This document shows positions 25,102-34,649 of a DNA stretch of 64,000 bases, one piece after another. A program made the translations under genes and the position numbers. The notes beneath the pieces are model-generated. The model ran no database searches. It was not told the origin of the DNA and was given only the letters and a program-made list of their open reading frames with translations. This DNA comes from CALNXN01 sp942490645 (lineage in GTDB: Bacteria; Pseudomonadota; Alphaproteobacteria; Rhodobacterales; Rhodobacteraceae). How positions within the stretch are numbered: the stretch's first letter is position 1; the number at the start of each line of letters is the position of its first letter. The stretch covers positions 124,001 to 188,000 of the forward strand of contig CALNXN010000007.1 in NCBI GenBank assembly GCA_942490645.1. The letters run 5' to 3'.

Positions 25102-26769
25102 ATGAGCAAAGACAGATTGATCTACCTGCCCCTCGGTGGGGCGGGCGAAATTGGCATGAATTGCTATGTCTACGGATATGGGCCACAGGGCGCGGAGCGG
25201 CTGATCGTTGTGGATCTTGGCGTGGCATTCCCGGATATGGACACGTCGCCCGGCGTGGATCTGATCATTGCCGACGTTGCATGGCTGGAAGAACGCAAGG
25301 ACCGGATCGAGGCGATTTTCGTCACCCACGCGCATGAAGATCACGTGGGCGGGGTCGCGCATACCTACGGGCGTCTTGGGGCGCCGATCTATGCGCGTAC
25401 TTTTACCGCCAATATCGCCCGGCGCAAAATGGACGAACACGCCCATCCCTCAGATGCCGTGCGGACGGTGTCCGCATGGCCCGAACAGATCAAGGCGGGG
25501 CCTTTCACGGTCGGGTTCTTGCCTATCTCGCACTCCATTCCCGAAAGCTCCGCGTTGGTGATTGATACGCCTGCGGGCCGGGTCGTGCATTCGGGTGATT
25601 TCAAGCTGGATGAAACGCCGCTTGTGGGCGAAGCCTTTGACCCAGAGCTGTGGGCGCAGGTCTGCAAGGACGGGGTGAAGGCGCTGATTTGCGACAGTAC
25701 CAACGTCTTTTCACAGCATCCCGGACGCTCAGAGGCGAGTGTCGGGCCAGAGATTACCAAGCTGGTGCAATCGGCCACGGGCATGGTTGTGGCGACGACA
25801 TTTGCGTCCAATGTGGCGCGCGTCAAAACGCTGGCCGAGGCTGGACAACGCGCCGGGCGGTCGATTGTGCTGATGGGTCGGGCCATGCGCCGCATGGTCG
25901 AGGCGGCTGTGGAAACCGGCGTTCTCAAGGACTTTCCCAAGGTGATTAGCCCCGAAGATGCCAAGTCGATCCCGCGCGAGAATGTGATGCTGCTTGTGAC
26001 GGGCTCGCAGGGCGAACGCCGCGCGGCCTCTGCGCAACTGGCGCGGGGCAAATATCAGGGGATGCAGTTGAAAGAGGGCGATTTGTTCCTCTTCTCCTCC
26101 AAAACCATCCCCGGCAATGAAAAAGGTGTGATCCGTATCATCAACGCGTTCTCCGAATTGGGCGTGGATGTGGTGGATGACAGCTCTGGCCTCTATCACG
26201 TGTCGGGCCACGCGAACCGGCCTGATCTGGAAAAGCTGACCGAGATCGTGAACCCGCAGGTTCTGATCCCCATGCACGGAGAACACCGGCACCTGCGCGA
26301 GCACGTCAAGATCGCGGAAGGCAACGGGGTCACGGGCGTGCTGGCCGTCAATGGCATGATGATCGATCTGTCGGGCAATGCACCCAAGGTGACCGAATAC
26401 GTCGAGACGGGCCGCACCTATATTGACGGGTCGGTACAGATCGGCGCGCTTGATGGCGTGGTGCGTGACCGCATTCGTATGGCGCTGAATGGCCACGTGG
26501 TCGTGACGCTGATCGTGGACGACGAAGACGAACCTTTGGGCGATCCGTGGTGCGAATTGATGGGCCTGCCGGAGACGGGCAGCAGCCGCGCCGCACTTGT
26601 TGACGTGCTGGAGGCGGACCTGAGCCAGTGGCTGGGCCGCGCAGGTGCCAAGACATTGCGCGACGACGACGCCCTGAACGAAGGCATGCGCCGGGTTGTG
26701 CGGCAAACAGCACAAGATGAGATCGGCAAGAAACCCGAAGTGACGGTGGTCGTCAGTCGATTGAGTTGA
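25102..26769 (+). CDS. rnj: Ribonuclease J
   Basis: Metallo-beta-lactamase/beta-CASP ribonuclease with exo- and endonuclease activity on RNA. 555 residues, family length. Metal-binding THAHEDHVGG at about 74, later HSGDFKLDE and HVSGHANRPDLE, and a C-terminal oligomerisation domain. Second gene after birA. Its last 17 bases overlap the 3' end of the convergent HD-domain gene, so the two transcripts are antisense at their ends. Confidence 0.96.
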   Translation: MSKDRLIYLPLGGAGEIGMNCYVYGYGPQGAERLIVVDLGVAFPDMDTSPGVDLIIADVAWLEERKDRIEAIFVTHAHEDHVGGVAHTYGRLGAPIYARTFTANIARRKMDEHAHPSDAVRTVSAWPEQIKAGPFTVGFLPISHSIPESSALVIDTPAGRVVHSGDFKLDETPLVGEAFDPELWAQVCKDGVKALICDSTNVFSQHPGRSEASVGPEITKLVQSATGMVVATTFASNVARVKTLAEAGQRAGRSIVLMGRAMRRMVEAAVETGVLKDFPKVISPEDAKSIPRENVMLLVTGSQGERRAASAQLARGKYQGMQLKEGDLFLFSSKTIPGNEKGVIRIINAFSELGVDVVDDSSGLYHVSGHANRPDLEKLTEIVNPQVLIPMHGEHRHLREHVKIAEGNGVTGVLAVNGMMIDLSGNAPKVTEYVETGRTYIDGSVQIGALDGVVRDRIRMALNGHVVVTLIVDDEDEPLGDPWCELMGLPETGSSRAALVDVLEADLSQWLGRAGAKTLRDDDALNEGMRRVVRQTAQDEIGKKPEVTVVVSRLS

Positions 26770-27319
26770 CCCAGTATTCGATCTGGGCGACGACCTTTTT
26801 CATGCGGGCGGTCAAGGGGCCGGGGCTGCGGTTTTCCAAAGCTTCGGCCAGTTCACGGTAGTACCACAAGGCGCCGCGGCGTCCTTCGGCCAGCGTATCG
26901 AACACGCCAAAGCCATCGCTGATCAACACCTCCAAAACGCGGGTCGTTTCGTGCAATGCGCAGCAGGTCATGACCAGCACCGCCGCGTCGGATGTGTTGC
27001 GCAGCTTGGCCAAATGGCGGCGCGCCGACGCGTGCCAATCGCCGTCGTCCGTTGGCGCAGGGCGCAGGGCGCAATTGGCTACGATGTCCCGCACATTTGG
27101 GCCGAACCGCTGTTCAATGTCTGCGAAGCTGTCGTCAGCTGCGGTGGCGGCATGCAAAAGTGCCGCGATGGCGCAGTCTTCGTCGCCACCATACTCAAGC
27201 GTCAGCGCGCAAACCGAAAGCAGATGCGCGGCAAAGGGCGACTGACCGGGAGTATAAACCTCATCCCGGTGCAGGCTAATTGCATAAACCAATGCGTCAT
27301 CGAAACGTGCAGAGAGCAT
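26753..27319 (-). CDS. HD-domain-like protein with altered metal motif
   Basis: 188 residues, all-helical. The layout FAAHLLSVCALTLEYGGDEDCAIAALLHAATAADD (about residues 29-63) is that of HD phosphohydrolases of the RelA/SpoT type, but the defining His-Asp pair is His-Ala (LLHAA), so the usual metal site is lost or changed. Likely a non-catalytic or divergent member. Overlaps the end of rnj by 17 bases. Confidence 0.75.
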   Translation of the reverse strand: MLSARFDDALVYAISLHRDEVYTPGQSPFAAHLLSVCALTLEYGGDEDCAIAALLHAATAADDSFADIEQRFGPNVRDIVANCALRPAPTDDGDWHASARRHLAKLRNTSDAAVLVMTCCALHETTRVLEVLISDGFGVFDTLAEGRRGALWYYRELAEALENRSPGPLTARMKKVVAQIEYWVNSID

Positions 27320-27412
27320 TAACGCCCCTTCGTTACCCTGCGGGTATGCAGACGCGAATTAGACCACAAGTTCAAGCGCCAGCGCTGCATGTCACAGTAA
27401 AATAAGCGAAAA

Positions 27413-28945
27413 TCAGCTGTTGCTGCGGTCTTTGAAACTCAGCTCGATGAATGTGGGGGTGTGTTCGCCCAAACCGACAACGCTGTTGCCCCCGCGATCT
27501 CGGCCGCCTCGGTCCGAATTGGATGACCGGTTGCGCCCGCCTGACGATGATCCGCGCCCGCGTCCGGTGTTTTCGGAGGCCTCTGCGGGTTCATTGGCAG
27601 GTTGGGGTTGTGCGGTCTCTGTATTGGGCTTGGGTTTGTCGTCGCGCTTGCGGCTCCGCGAGCGGGACGGTTTTGGCTTTTCGTCCGTATTCCCTGCGTC
27701 GGCGCGGCCCTCTTCATTGGGTGCAGTCTCCGGCTTTTTGCGTTTGGGCGCTTCGCTGCGGGTTGGTGCGTTGTCCTCCTGAGGGGCGCTGCCGCCGCCC
27801 AGTGGGTTTTCAAGGCGCGGGATCTCGCGCTGCACCAAACGTTCGATGTCGGCGAGGTTTCGTTCGTCGCGCGGAATGCAGATCATGATCGCCTTGCCGT
27901 CGCGACCGGCGCGGCCCGTGCGGCCAATCCGGTGCACATAGTCTTCGGCGTGGCTGGGCACATCAAAGTTGAACACGTGGCTGACGGCCGGAACATCCAG
28001 CCCACGTGCGGCCACGTCAGATGCAATCAGAAAACGCAAGCTGCCTTCGCGGAAGCCATCAAGCGTCTTGGTGCGCTGGCTCTGATCCAGATCGCCGTGG
28101 ATGGGGGCTGCGTCATAGCCATATTTCTTGAGCGATTTGGCGACCACGTCCACGTCCATCTTGCGGTTGCAAAACACGATGGCATTGGTGCATTTGTCGC
28201 CCTCGGCATCGATCAATGCGCGAAGTACCTTGCGCTTTTCAGATGCTTCACGGTCCTTGCGCGAGCCTTTGAACATCAGCACGCCTTGGGTGATGTTTTC
28301 GCCCGTGGTGGCCTGACGTGCGACTTCGATGCGTTCGGGGCCGGACAGGAATGTGTTGGTGATCCGCTCGATCTCAGGCGCCATCGTGGCCGAGAAGAAC
28401 AGCGTTTGCCGCGTAAAAGGCGTGAGGCTGAAGATGCGTTCAATATCGGGAATAAAGCCCATATCCAGCATCCGGTCGGCTTCATCCACAACCATGATCT
28501 GCACGCCCGTCAACAGCAGTTTGCCGCGTTCGAAATGATCCAGCAGACGGCCAGGCGTCGCGATCAGAACGTCGACGCCTTTGTCGATCAGCTTGTCTTG
28601 TTCCTTGAACGAAACGCCCCCGATCAGCAGGGCCTTGGTCAGCTTGAGGTGCTTGGTATAGGTGTCGAAATTCTCGGCCACCTGTGCGGCCAACTCACGC
28701 GTCGGGCACAGCACAAGGCTGCGTGGCATGCGTGCGCGGGCACGGCCCCGGGCCAGAAGGGTGATCATCGGCAAAACGAAGCTGGCGGTTTTGCCGGTGC
28801 CGGTCTGGGCGATGCCGAGGACGTCGCGTCCTTCAAGGGCGGGGGGGATCGCGCCCGCCTGGATCGGCGTCGGCGTTTCGTAGCCGGCCTCTTCGATGGC
28901 TTTCAATACTTTTGGATTCAGATTCAGATCAGAGAATTTGGTCAT
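27413..28945 (-). CDS. DEAD-box RNA helicase, RhlE-like, with basic disordered tail
   Basis: 510 residues from the internal ATG (MTKFSDLNLNPKVL), preferred over a 42-residue extension because it matches family starts. All core motifs are present: Q-motif TPTPIQAGAIP, AQTGTGKT, VVDEADRMLDMGF, FFSATM, and HRIGRTGRAGRDG. After about residue 375 comes a disordered Arg/Lys/Gly-rich tail, typical of helicases acting on ribosome precursors or structured mRNA. Monocistronic by spacing. Confidence 0.95.
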   Translation of the reverse strand: MTKFSDLNLNPKVLKAIEEAGYETPTPIQAGAIPPALEGRDVLGIAQTGTGKTASFVLPMITLLARGRARARMPRSLVLCPTRELAAQVAENFDTYTKHLKLTKALLIGGVSFKEQDKLIDKGVDVLIATPGRLLDHFERGKLLLTGVQIMVVDEADRMLDMGFIPDIERIFSLTPFTRQTLFFSATMAPEIERITNTFLSGPERIEVARQATTGENITQGVLMFKGSRKDREASEKRKVLRALIDAEGDKCTNAIVFCNRKMDVDVVAKSLKKYGYDAAPIHGDLDQSQRTKTLDGFREGSLRFLIASDVAARGLDVPAVSHVFNFDVPSHAEDYVHRIGRTGRAGRDGKAIMICIPRDERNLADIERLVQREIPRLENPLGGGSAPQEDNAPTRSEAPKRKKPETAPNEEGRADAGNTDEKPKPSRSRSRKRDDKPKPNTETAQPQPANEPAEASENTGRGRGSSSGGRNRSSNSDRGGRDRGGNSVVGLGEHTPTFIELSFKDRSNS

Positions 28946-29083
28946 ATGTGTCCGTGGTTTGCGGACAATTACCTGGCCCGCTGCATCATTCACGTCGGCC
29001 CGCATGGCCCAAGCGGCGGCTGGTGCCGCGACGTGCTGCGCGTGCATAACAACATGTCGTGTCAGCGTCAAACAGATGCGGCG

Positions 29084-30037
29084 TCAGAGGGCATAATCCG
29101 GGAAATGCGCAGACAATTTCGCCTCCAGCGCCAGATTGTGCAGTCTGAGCAGCCCCAACGCCTGCAATCGCGCGCGATGTTCGGGCGTGTCTGCGCAGAC
29201 TTCGTCAAAGAACGCGCGCAAACCGGCCTCGCCTTGATCATCGATCAGAAAGGTAAATAGGTCGTGCAGGGTAAGTCCGCCCATCTCCGTCGGCATGGCC
29301 GCGGCCAGTTCGGCGCGGTAGGAGCCCTTGTCATGGCGATACGCATGTTGTGCGCGCCAGTCCGCCCATGATTTGGAGTGGCAATGGGCCAGCGCCACGT
29401 CAGGCATCTCGACCATTCCAGGGTTCATTTCGTTGCCCTGAAACACGTTGTGGATACGCAGGCTCGTGTCGGCCAAGCCGGTGCGGACAAACACCTTGCC
29501 TGCCACATGGCTGACAAACCCGCCTTTCACATAGGCGCCGAAGGTAGGGTAGAGTTTGAGCGCCGTGTCGAGCCGTTCGGGGCCGTTGGGCAAAAATGCC
29601 TTGAACGCTTGCGGTTCCGTGTCCGCACCTCCGGGGTCGGCCAACGCTTCGATCGGGCGGGTGCGGGCGGTTTTGCACGCCTGTGGTAGGGCGGCCAGAG
29701 CGTCGGCAACGGGCGCGTCCGAGACGAGGAATTCATCGACATCCATATGGATCACCCAATCGACGTCCTGTGCCTTGCGGTACCCAAAGGACGCATTCTG
29801 GGATTGGCGCGCCTGATGCTTTTCCGGACGCCTGCCCAGAATACGATCCCAATGCCGTTCATCGCACACAGTCACGCGGCACTTGGGGTGCGCCTTGAGC
29901 GCGTGAAACGCCTGTGGGTTGCGATCGTCCAGAAACACGTGAACCAATGCGGCCCCAGCCTCCAGATGGTAGGCGGCAAAGCGCAAGATATCCCGCGCAG
30001 GCGCCTTGATCGTGGCGATAACGCCCCAAGTGGTCAT
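29084..30037 (-). CDS. Glycosyltransferase family 2-type protein (DUF4422/GT92-like group)
   Basis: 317 residues from MTTWGVIAT, chosen over an upstream ATG at 30076 because a GAGGCGG-like ribosome site precedes it. The N-terminal Rossmann-like half holds a VDWVIHMDVDEFLV segment with the DxD metal/nucleotide-sugar motif; the second half has AHCHSKSWADW. A similar protein lies at 62170 (shared DxDEF pattern and layout). Acceptor unknown; probably surface polysaccharide or protein glycosylation. Confidence 0.8.
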   Translation of the reverse strand: MTTWGVIATIKAPARDILRFAAYHLEAGAALVHVFLDDRNPQAFHALKAHPKCRVTVCDERHWDRILGRRPEKHQARQSQNASFGYRKAQDVDWVIHMDVDEFLVSDAPVADALAALPQACKTARTRPIEALADPGGADTEPQAFKAFLPNGPERLDTALKLYPTFGAYVKGGFVSHVAGKVFVRTGLADTSLRIHNVFQGNEMNPGMVEMPDVALAHCHSKSWADWRAQHAYRHDKGSYRAELAAAMPTEMGGLTLHDLFTFLIDDQGEAGLRAFFDEVCADTPEHRARLQALGLLRLHNLALEAKLSAHFPDYAL

Positions 30038-30195
30038 GCCGCCTCGGCCCGGTTGCGGAATGTTGGGCAATTGCATCGGGTTGGCACCATCGGCGTCGTC
30101 CTATTTTGGCGGCAGGCTGTCACCGCTGGCGTGCTCACCTTGCGGCCAATTATCACCGAATACTAATCGGATCCCGGCACGTCGGGCAGCAATAA

Positions 30196-31815
30196 TCAAA
30201 CCATCATTTCCTTGGTCGCGGTCAATGTCACATCGGGATAGTCGCGCGCCACGCGGTCAATATCCCATTGCAGGCGGGTCAAATAGACGATGTCACCATC
30301 GTGGTCGTGCGCAATGTGCTGCTTGTTGCTTTCGCTAAACTTATCAACGGCTTGTTTGTCGCCGCTCACCCAACGGGCGGAGGTGAATTGCGATTGCTCA
30401 AAGCGTACGGGCAGGCCGTATTCCAGCTCGATCCGACTGGCCAGCACTTCGAATTGCAACTGGCCCACAACGCCCACCACGAAGCCCGAACCGATCGAGG
30501 GTTTGAAGACCTTGGCGGCGCCTTCTTCGGCGAATTGCATCAACGCCTTTTCCAGGTGCTTGGCTTTCATCGGGTCGCCCGCGCGCACCCCTTGCAGCAA
30601 CTCTGGCGCAAACGACGGGATGCCCGTGACGCGGATCGCCTCGCCCTCGGTCAGCGTGTCGCCGATGCGCAACTGCCCATGGTTGGGGATGCCGATGATA
30701 TCGCCGGCCCAGGCCTCTTCGGCCAGTTCCCGATCAGAGGCCAGAAACATCACCGGATTGGTGATCGCCATCTGCTTTTTGGACCGCACATGCGTCAATT
30801 TCATGCCCCGCAGAAAGTGCCCGGAGGCAAGGCGCACAAAGGCCACACGGTCGCGGTGCTTGGGATCCATATTGGCCTGCACCTTGAAAACAAAGCCGGA
30901 AACCTTTGGTTCTTCTGGTAAAATCTGGCGCGGCTCGGCGGATTGGATCTGCGGCTCGGGTCCGTAGTTGGCGATGCCGTCCATCAACTCCTTAACGCCA
31001 AAGGAATTGATCGCAGAGCCAAACCAAATGGGCGTCAGCGACCCTTCGGCCATCAACGCAGCATCCAGCGGTGGCATCAGTTCGCGCACCATCTCCAGAT
31101 CTTCGCGCAGTTTTTCCAGCAAATGCGCCGGCACGTGCTCGGCCAGTTTTGGGTCATCCAACCCGTTGATCTCGATGCTTTCGGCCACGCGGTTGCGGTC
31201 GGCGCGGTCCATCAGTTCGAGCCGATCACGCAGGATGTCATAGCAGCCCAGAAAATCGCGGCCCACCCCGATGGGCCAACTGGCCGGGGTCACGTCAATG
31301 GCGAGATTTTCCTGAATTTCATCAATGATCTCAAAGACGTCGCGGCTTTCGCGGTCCATCTTGTTACAGAAGGTCAGGATCGGCAGGTCGCGCATCCGGC
31401 AGACCTCGAAAAGCTTTTGCGTCTGGCTTTCCACGCCCTTGGCCCCGTCGATGACCATCACGGCGGCGTCGACAGCCGTCAGCGTGCGGTAGGTGTCCTC
31501 GGAGAAATCCGAGTGGCCGGGGGTGTCGACCAGATTGAAGCGGTATTTCCCGAAATCAAACGACATCGCGGAGGCGGACACGGAGATGCCGCGGTCCTTT
31601 TCCATCGCCATGAAATCAGACCGCGTGCGCCGCGCTTCGCCCTTGGCGCGGACCTGACCCGCCATCTGGATCGCACCGCCAAAGAGCAGGAATTTTTCGG
31701 TCAGCGTCGTCTTGCCCGCGTCCGGGTGCGAGATGATCGCAAAGGTGCGTCGCCGGGCAATTTCCGGCGGCAAAGCGGGGCGGTTTTTGGGTGTGTCCAA
31801 CATGCGCAGGGACAT
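30196..31815 (-). CDS. prfC: Peptide chain release factor 3
   Basis: GTPase that removes RF1/RF2 from the ribosome after termination. 539 residues from the ATG at 31815 (an ATG at 31803 would give 535; family about 530). G1 HPDAGKTT, G3 DTPGHSDFS and G4 NKMDRE are present, with RF3-specific FGSAINSFGV and a C-terminal RF3 domain (SQFTSARWV). The longer frame to 31902 would run through the GTGCACC repeats and is unlikely to be translated. Confidence 0.95.
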   Translation of the reverse strand: MSLRMLDTPKNRPALPPEIARRRTFAIISHPDAGKTTLTEKFLLFGGAIQMAGQVRAKGEARRTRSDFMAMEKDRGISVSASAMSFDFGKYRFNLVDTPGHSDFSEDTYRTLTAVDAAVMVIDGAKGVESQTQKLFEVCRMRDLPILTFCNKMDRESRDVFEIIDEIQENLAIDVTPASWPIGVGRDFLGCYDILRDRLELMDRADRNRVAESIEINGLDDPKLAEHVPAHLLEKLREDLEMVRELMPPLDAALMAEGSLTPIWFGSAINSFGVKELMDGIANYGPEPQIQSAEPRQILPEEPKVSGFVFKVQANMDPKHRDRVAFVRLASGHFLRGMKLTHVRSKKQMAITNPVMFLASDRELAEEAWAGDIIGIPNHGQLRIGDTLTEGEAIRVTGIPSFAPELLQGVRAGDPMKAKHLEKALMQFAEEGAAKVFKPSIGSGFVVGVVGQLQFEVLASRIELEYGLPVRFEQSQFTSARWVSGDKQAVDKFSESNKQHIAHDHDGDIVYLTRLQWDIDRVARDYPDVTLTATKEMMV

Positions 31816-31849
31816 AGGCGAGGGCGGGGTGCAGCGCAAGGTGCTGCGT

Positions 31850-31878
31850 GTGCACCCGCCGTGCACCGGCTGTGCACC
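31850..31878. promoter_or_regulatory. Three phased GTGCACC repeats between prfC and the BrnA-type gene
   Basis: GTGCACC begins at 31850, 31861 and 31872, exactly 11 bp apart, about one DNA turn. GTGCAC is itself a palindrome. The weaker GTGCAG (31829) and GTGCTG (31841) sit just to the left. The arrangement, 35 bp upstream of prfC and 80 bp upstream of the BrnA-type gene, looks like an operator for a dimeric repressor; autoregulation by the BrnA-type protein is a natural guess. Confidence 0.5.
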
Positions 31879-31956
31879 GGGACCGCGCGGCGTGAACAAC
31901 AAACCTTAACACTGTGCGGGCAGTTTGGTGCCTCAACGAACTGCACGAGACCCGAC

Positions 31957-32322
31957 ATGACCCACCCAAGCCGCGCCAAGGCCAAGACCGAAATGATGCA
32001 GGAGCTGGAGCGCCTGCAGGACGATCTGGAAACCGCGTGGCTGGATCAAAGCCTGCCCGACGACTGGGGCGGCATGGACAGCCACCACCCGCTGGAACGG
32101 CACAAGACGCGGGTCACGATCCGGCTGGACGCGGATATGGTGCGCTGGTTCCGCAAGCTGGGGCCGGGCTACGGCGGACGGCTGAACCGGGTGCTGCGGG
32201 TCTACTGGATGGGGCTGATGTCGGGGCACATTCAGGCCTATGACGGCGACGACCGGCTGCAGCGCATCAAGACGCAGGCCTACCGCGTGATGGACGCCGA
32301 CAAGGCGCGGCGCGGGGATTAG
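31957..32322 (+). CDS. BrnA-type antitoxin family protein, no BrnT toxin gene adjacent
   Basis: 121 residues. The C-terminal half KTRVTIRLDADMVRWFRKLGPGYGGRLNRVLRVYWMG matches the BrnA antitoxin family (ribbon-helix-helix DNA binders that neutralise the BrnT ribonuclease and repress their own operon). A BrnT gene normally sits immediately upstream; here the upstream gene is divergent prfC. It is therefore an orphan antitoxin or a stand-alone regulator. The sequence downstream is gene-free for 1.5 kb. Confidence 0.8.
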   Translation: MTHPSRAKAKTEMMQELERLQDDLETAWLDQSLPDDWGGMDSHHPLERHKTRVTIRLDADMVRWFRKLGPGYGGRLNRVLRVYWMGLMSGHIQAYDGDDRLQRIKTQAYRVMDADKARRGD

Positions 32323-33800
32323 GCGCGGGTTGTGGGGGGTGCGGACAGTGCTGCTATTCGCCGCGCCAGCGCTGATGTCCGCAAAAGGCGGACAAAGTTG
32401 CAGGACTGCCAAAGCAGCCGGTGCATCTCTCGGCCCGAGCCACTCCGCCGTATTGCAGCATTCGCAATTGTACACCGACCCGAATACGCTCGCATATGAA
32501 GCTGGGATTCCAGAAGAGAATGCTTTGATGGCAATATTGCTTTCCCCGAAAACATCAGAAACATGCAACGCCGTGCCGTTCGGTTGGGACTTCCCAATCG
32601 GTCGATCTGCATAGGCTTGCGCGCGGGGGGGGAGGCACTCAGATGGCCAGCTTAGCGCCGGCCAATCGCCATCATGACATTCGGGCAGATTTGCTGGATC
32701 ATTCAATGGGGACGATCGGCGCTTTATTCGCGTTCCGCTTGGGGTTCGATCTTGCTGCGTCGTTGGGGCGAGGTCTGTAATGTTTCCTTGCAAAGGCCCA
32801 AGGCCGCACGTTCTTCGCTAATGATCAGCCATGCTGGCGGGTAATACGTATGTCTGCGTGGCGCCTCGAAGTCCCATTGAAAGGACATGATTTGGGATCA
32901 CCAAAGCACCAGCGACACGACATCCGAGCGTTAGCGATGGTCGACCGTCGCCCGCCATTCTCTCCGGAGACTGATCTGTATCGAAGCCGCAGAGGCGTCA
33001 ACTCGAACACGGCCGTCGGCCCCGCCCTTCCGCTATTCGACGCCAGGCTGTCGGTCGGCTTGCGGCCGCGAGTTCAATCGGGCGTGCGCCACTCTCGTCC
33101 GACGGGGGGGGAAATTGCCGGGCTTCTTATCGCGTGGCATCCTAGTCCATATGCAACATGCTGATAGAGCTCGAGCCGGAACTGCGTCACGGAATGAGAG
33201 TTCGAACTCATTTGTCGGCCACTGGAGGAACGGATTCGTGTCGTGGAAAATGAACCGAAGAGAACGGCGGCCCGGAAGGGAAACTTGGCGTTCCAATTGG
33301 TGCTCTCGCACTGTCGCAACGGCATCCACTGCTGGATTTGCCAAGCTTTGGGTCCCTCAGACCACTTTCGTGGGCTTGCCCGGACTACTGCGTGAAGTTC
33401 GACATCGTCGTCTCCTATTCAGTTCTCCACGAGGGCAAAGTACAGGCGAAGGAGAGTACATCAATGGAACACTTGGCTAGTCCGACGGAAACTGACCGGT
33501 TCGTCTGTGACAAAAAGAAAAATTGTTGAGTTATGAGGATAGGCGCGCTGAGTTATCAGAAATTCATTCACTCAAGCTTTCGTCATTTTTGGCTCAAACC
33601 CGCCATTCGCTGCACGGCGGCGCAAAATTTTTCCAACACCGGTCGCTCTGGCCTCCAACCAGATTGTTCCATCACTGCCTTACCTCGGAACTCGGTCCAA
33701 GGCTGCCGGCCATCTTGGGTGGGTTGGCTGAGACCGCGCGCGGGGTTTCATGATCCGGGGCGCGCTGGTATGCCGGGCGAAACAGTCAGGGAGTTGAGAC
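32323..33800. other. Gene-poor stretch, probably decayed sequence
   Basis: About 1.48 kb without a supportable gene on either strand. ORFs are short and lack family signals, base composition is visibly less GC-rich than the flanks, and codon-position bias is absent by eye. It contains a hairpin GTCCGC-AAAAG-GCGGAC at 32377-32393 just after the BrnA-type gene, two runs of eight G (32625-32632 and 33104-33111), and a 12-bp palindrome GAGTTCGAACTC near 33198. It may be a scar of lost accessory genes; no transposase remnant is recognisable. Confidence 0.55.
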
Positions 33801-34580
33801 ATGGATTTGGGGATCAAGGGCAAGCGGGCGCTGGTGTGCGCGTCATCAAAGGGTCTTGGGCGCGGCTGTGCGGAGGCATTGGCGGCGGCGGGCGTGGATC
33901 TGGTGTTGAACGCGCGCGGCGCGGAGGCGCTGGAGGCCACAGCAGAAGCGATCCGCGCGGCGCATGGCGTTGAGGTGACCACCGTGGCGGCCGATATCAC
34001 CACCGAAGACGGGCGCGCCAGCGTTCTGAAGGCGGCGGGCGCGGTCGATATTCTGGTGACCAACGCGGGCGGCCCGCCTCCGGGCATGTGGACCGATTGG
34101 GACCGCGACGATTTCATCAAGGCGCTGGACGCCAACATGCTGGCGCCCATTGCGCTGATCAAGGCGCTGGTGCCGGGCATGATGGACAAGGGCTGGGGCC
34201 GGGTGGTCAACATCACCTCGCAATCGGTGAAGGCACCGATCCCGCAACTGGGCCTGTCGAATGCGGCGCGCACCGGGCTGACGGGCTATGTCGCGGGCAC
34301 CGCGCGGCAGGTGGCGGGCAAGGGCGTGAACATCAACAACCTGCTGCCCGGCATCCACGCGACCGACCGGGCCGAGGCGTTGGACGGCCCCGTGGCCAAG
34401 CGCGAGGGCATCAGCATGGAGGAGGCCCGCGCGCGGCGTTCGGCCACCATTCCGGCGGGGCGCTACGGCACCTCCGAGGAATTCGGCGCGGCTTGCGCGT
34501 TTTTGTGCTCGCAACATGCGGGGTTCATCGTGGGTCAGAACATCCTGCTGGATGGCGGGGCGACAAACGCGACGATCTGA
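33801..34580 (+). CDS. SDR-family oxidoreductase lacking the catalytic Tyr-x3-Lys motif
   Basis: 259 residues with a Rossmann fold: cofactor loop CASSKGLGRG at about 13, VTNAGGPPP at about 86, serine in NITSQSVKAP at about 140. Where classical SDRs have YxxxK, this one reads LSNAARTGLTG (about 152-162), with neither Tyr nor Lys. The C-terminus GQNILLDGGATN is typical. A known SDR subgroup has this PQLGLSNAAR-type sequence, often annotated as FabG-like; its reaction is uncertain. An ABC ATPase gene follows 69 bp later. Confidence 0.85.
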   Translation: MDLGIKGKRALVCASSKGLGRGCAEALAAAGVDLVLNARGAEALEATAEAIRAAHGVEVTTVAADITTEDGRASVLKAAGAVDILVTNAGGPPPGMWTDWDRDDFIKALDANMLAPIALIKALVPGMMDKGWGRVVNITSQSVKAPIPQLGLSNAARTGLTGYVAGTARQVAGKGVNINNLLPGIHATDRAEALDGPVAKREGISMEEARARRSATIPAGRYGTSEEFGAACAFLCSQHAGFIVGQNILLDGGATNATI

Positions 34581-34649
34581 TGCGCTTGCGGGGGGGCGCT
34601 TCGGCTGATAGCCGATGTCCTGACTGTTTTTATCGGATACCGGAGACGT

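Noticed and set aside
27602..29260. 552-codon open frame on the + strand
   Set aside because: Antisense shadow of the DEAD-box helicase and the glycosyltransferase end, with no recognisable protein features.
32724..32888. 54-codon ORF on the - strand (MSFQWDFEAPRRHTYY start)
   Set aside because: No family, no clear ribosome site and located in the gene-poor region; kept only as a remark.
33198..33209. Palindrome GAGTTCGAACTC considered as an operator or tRNA arm
   Set aside because: No tRNA-like fold around it and no gene nearby to regulate.
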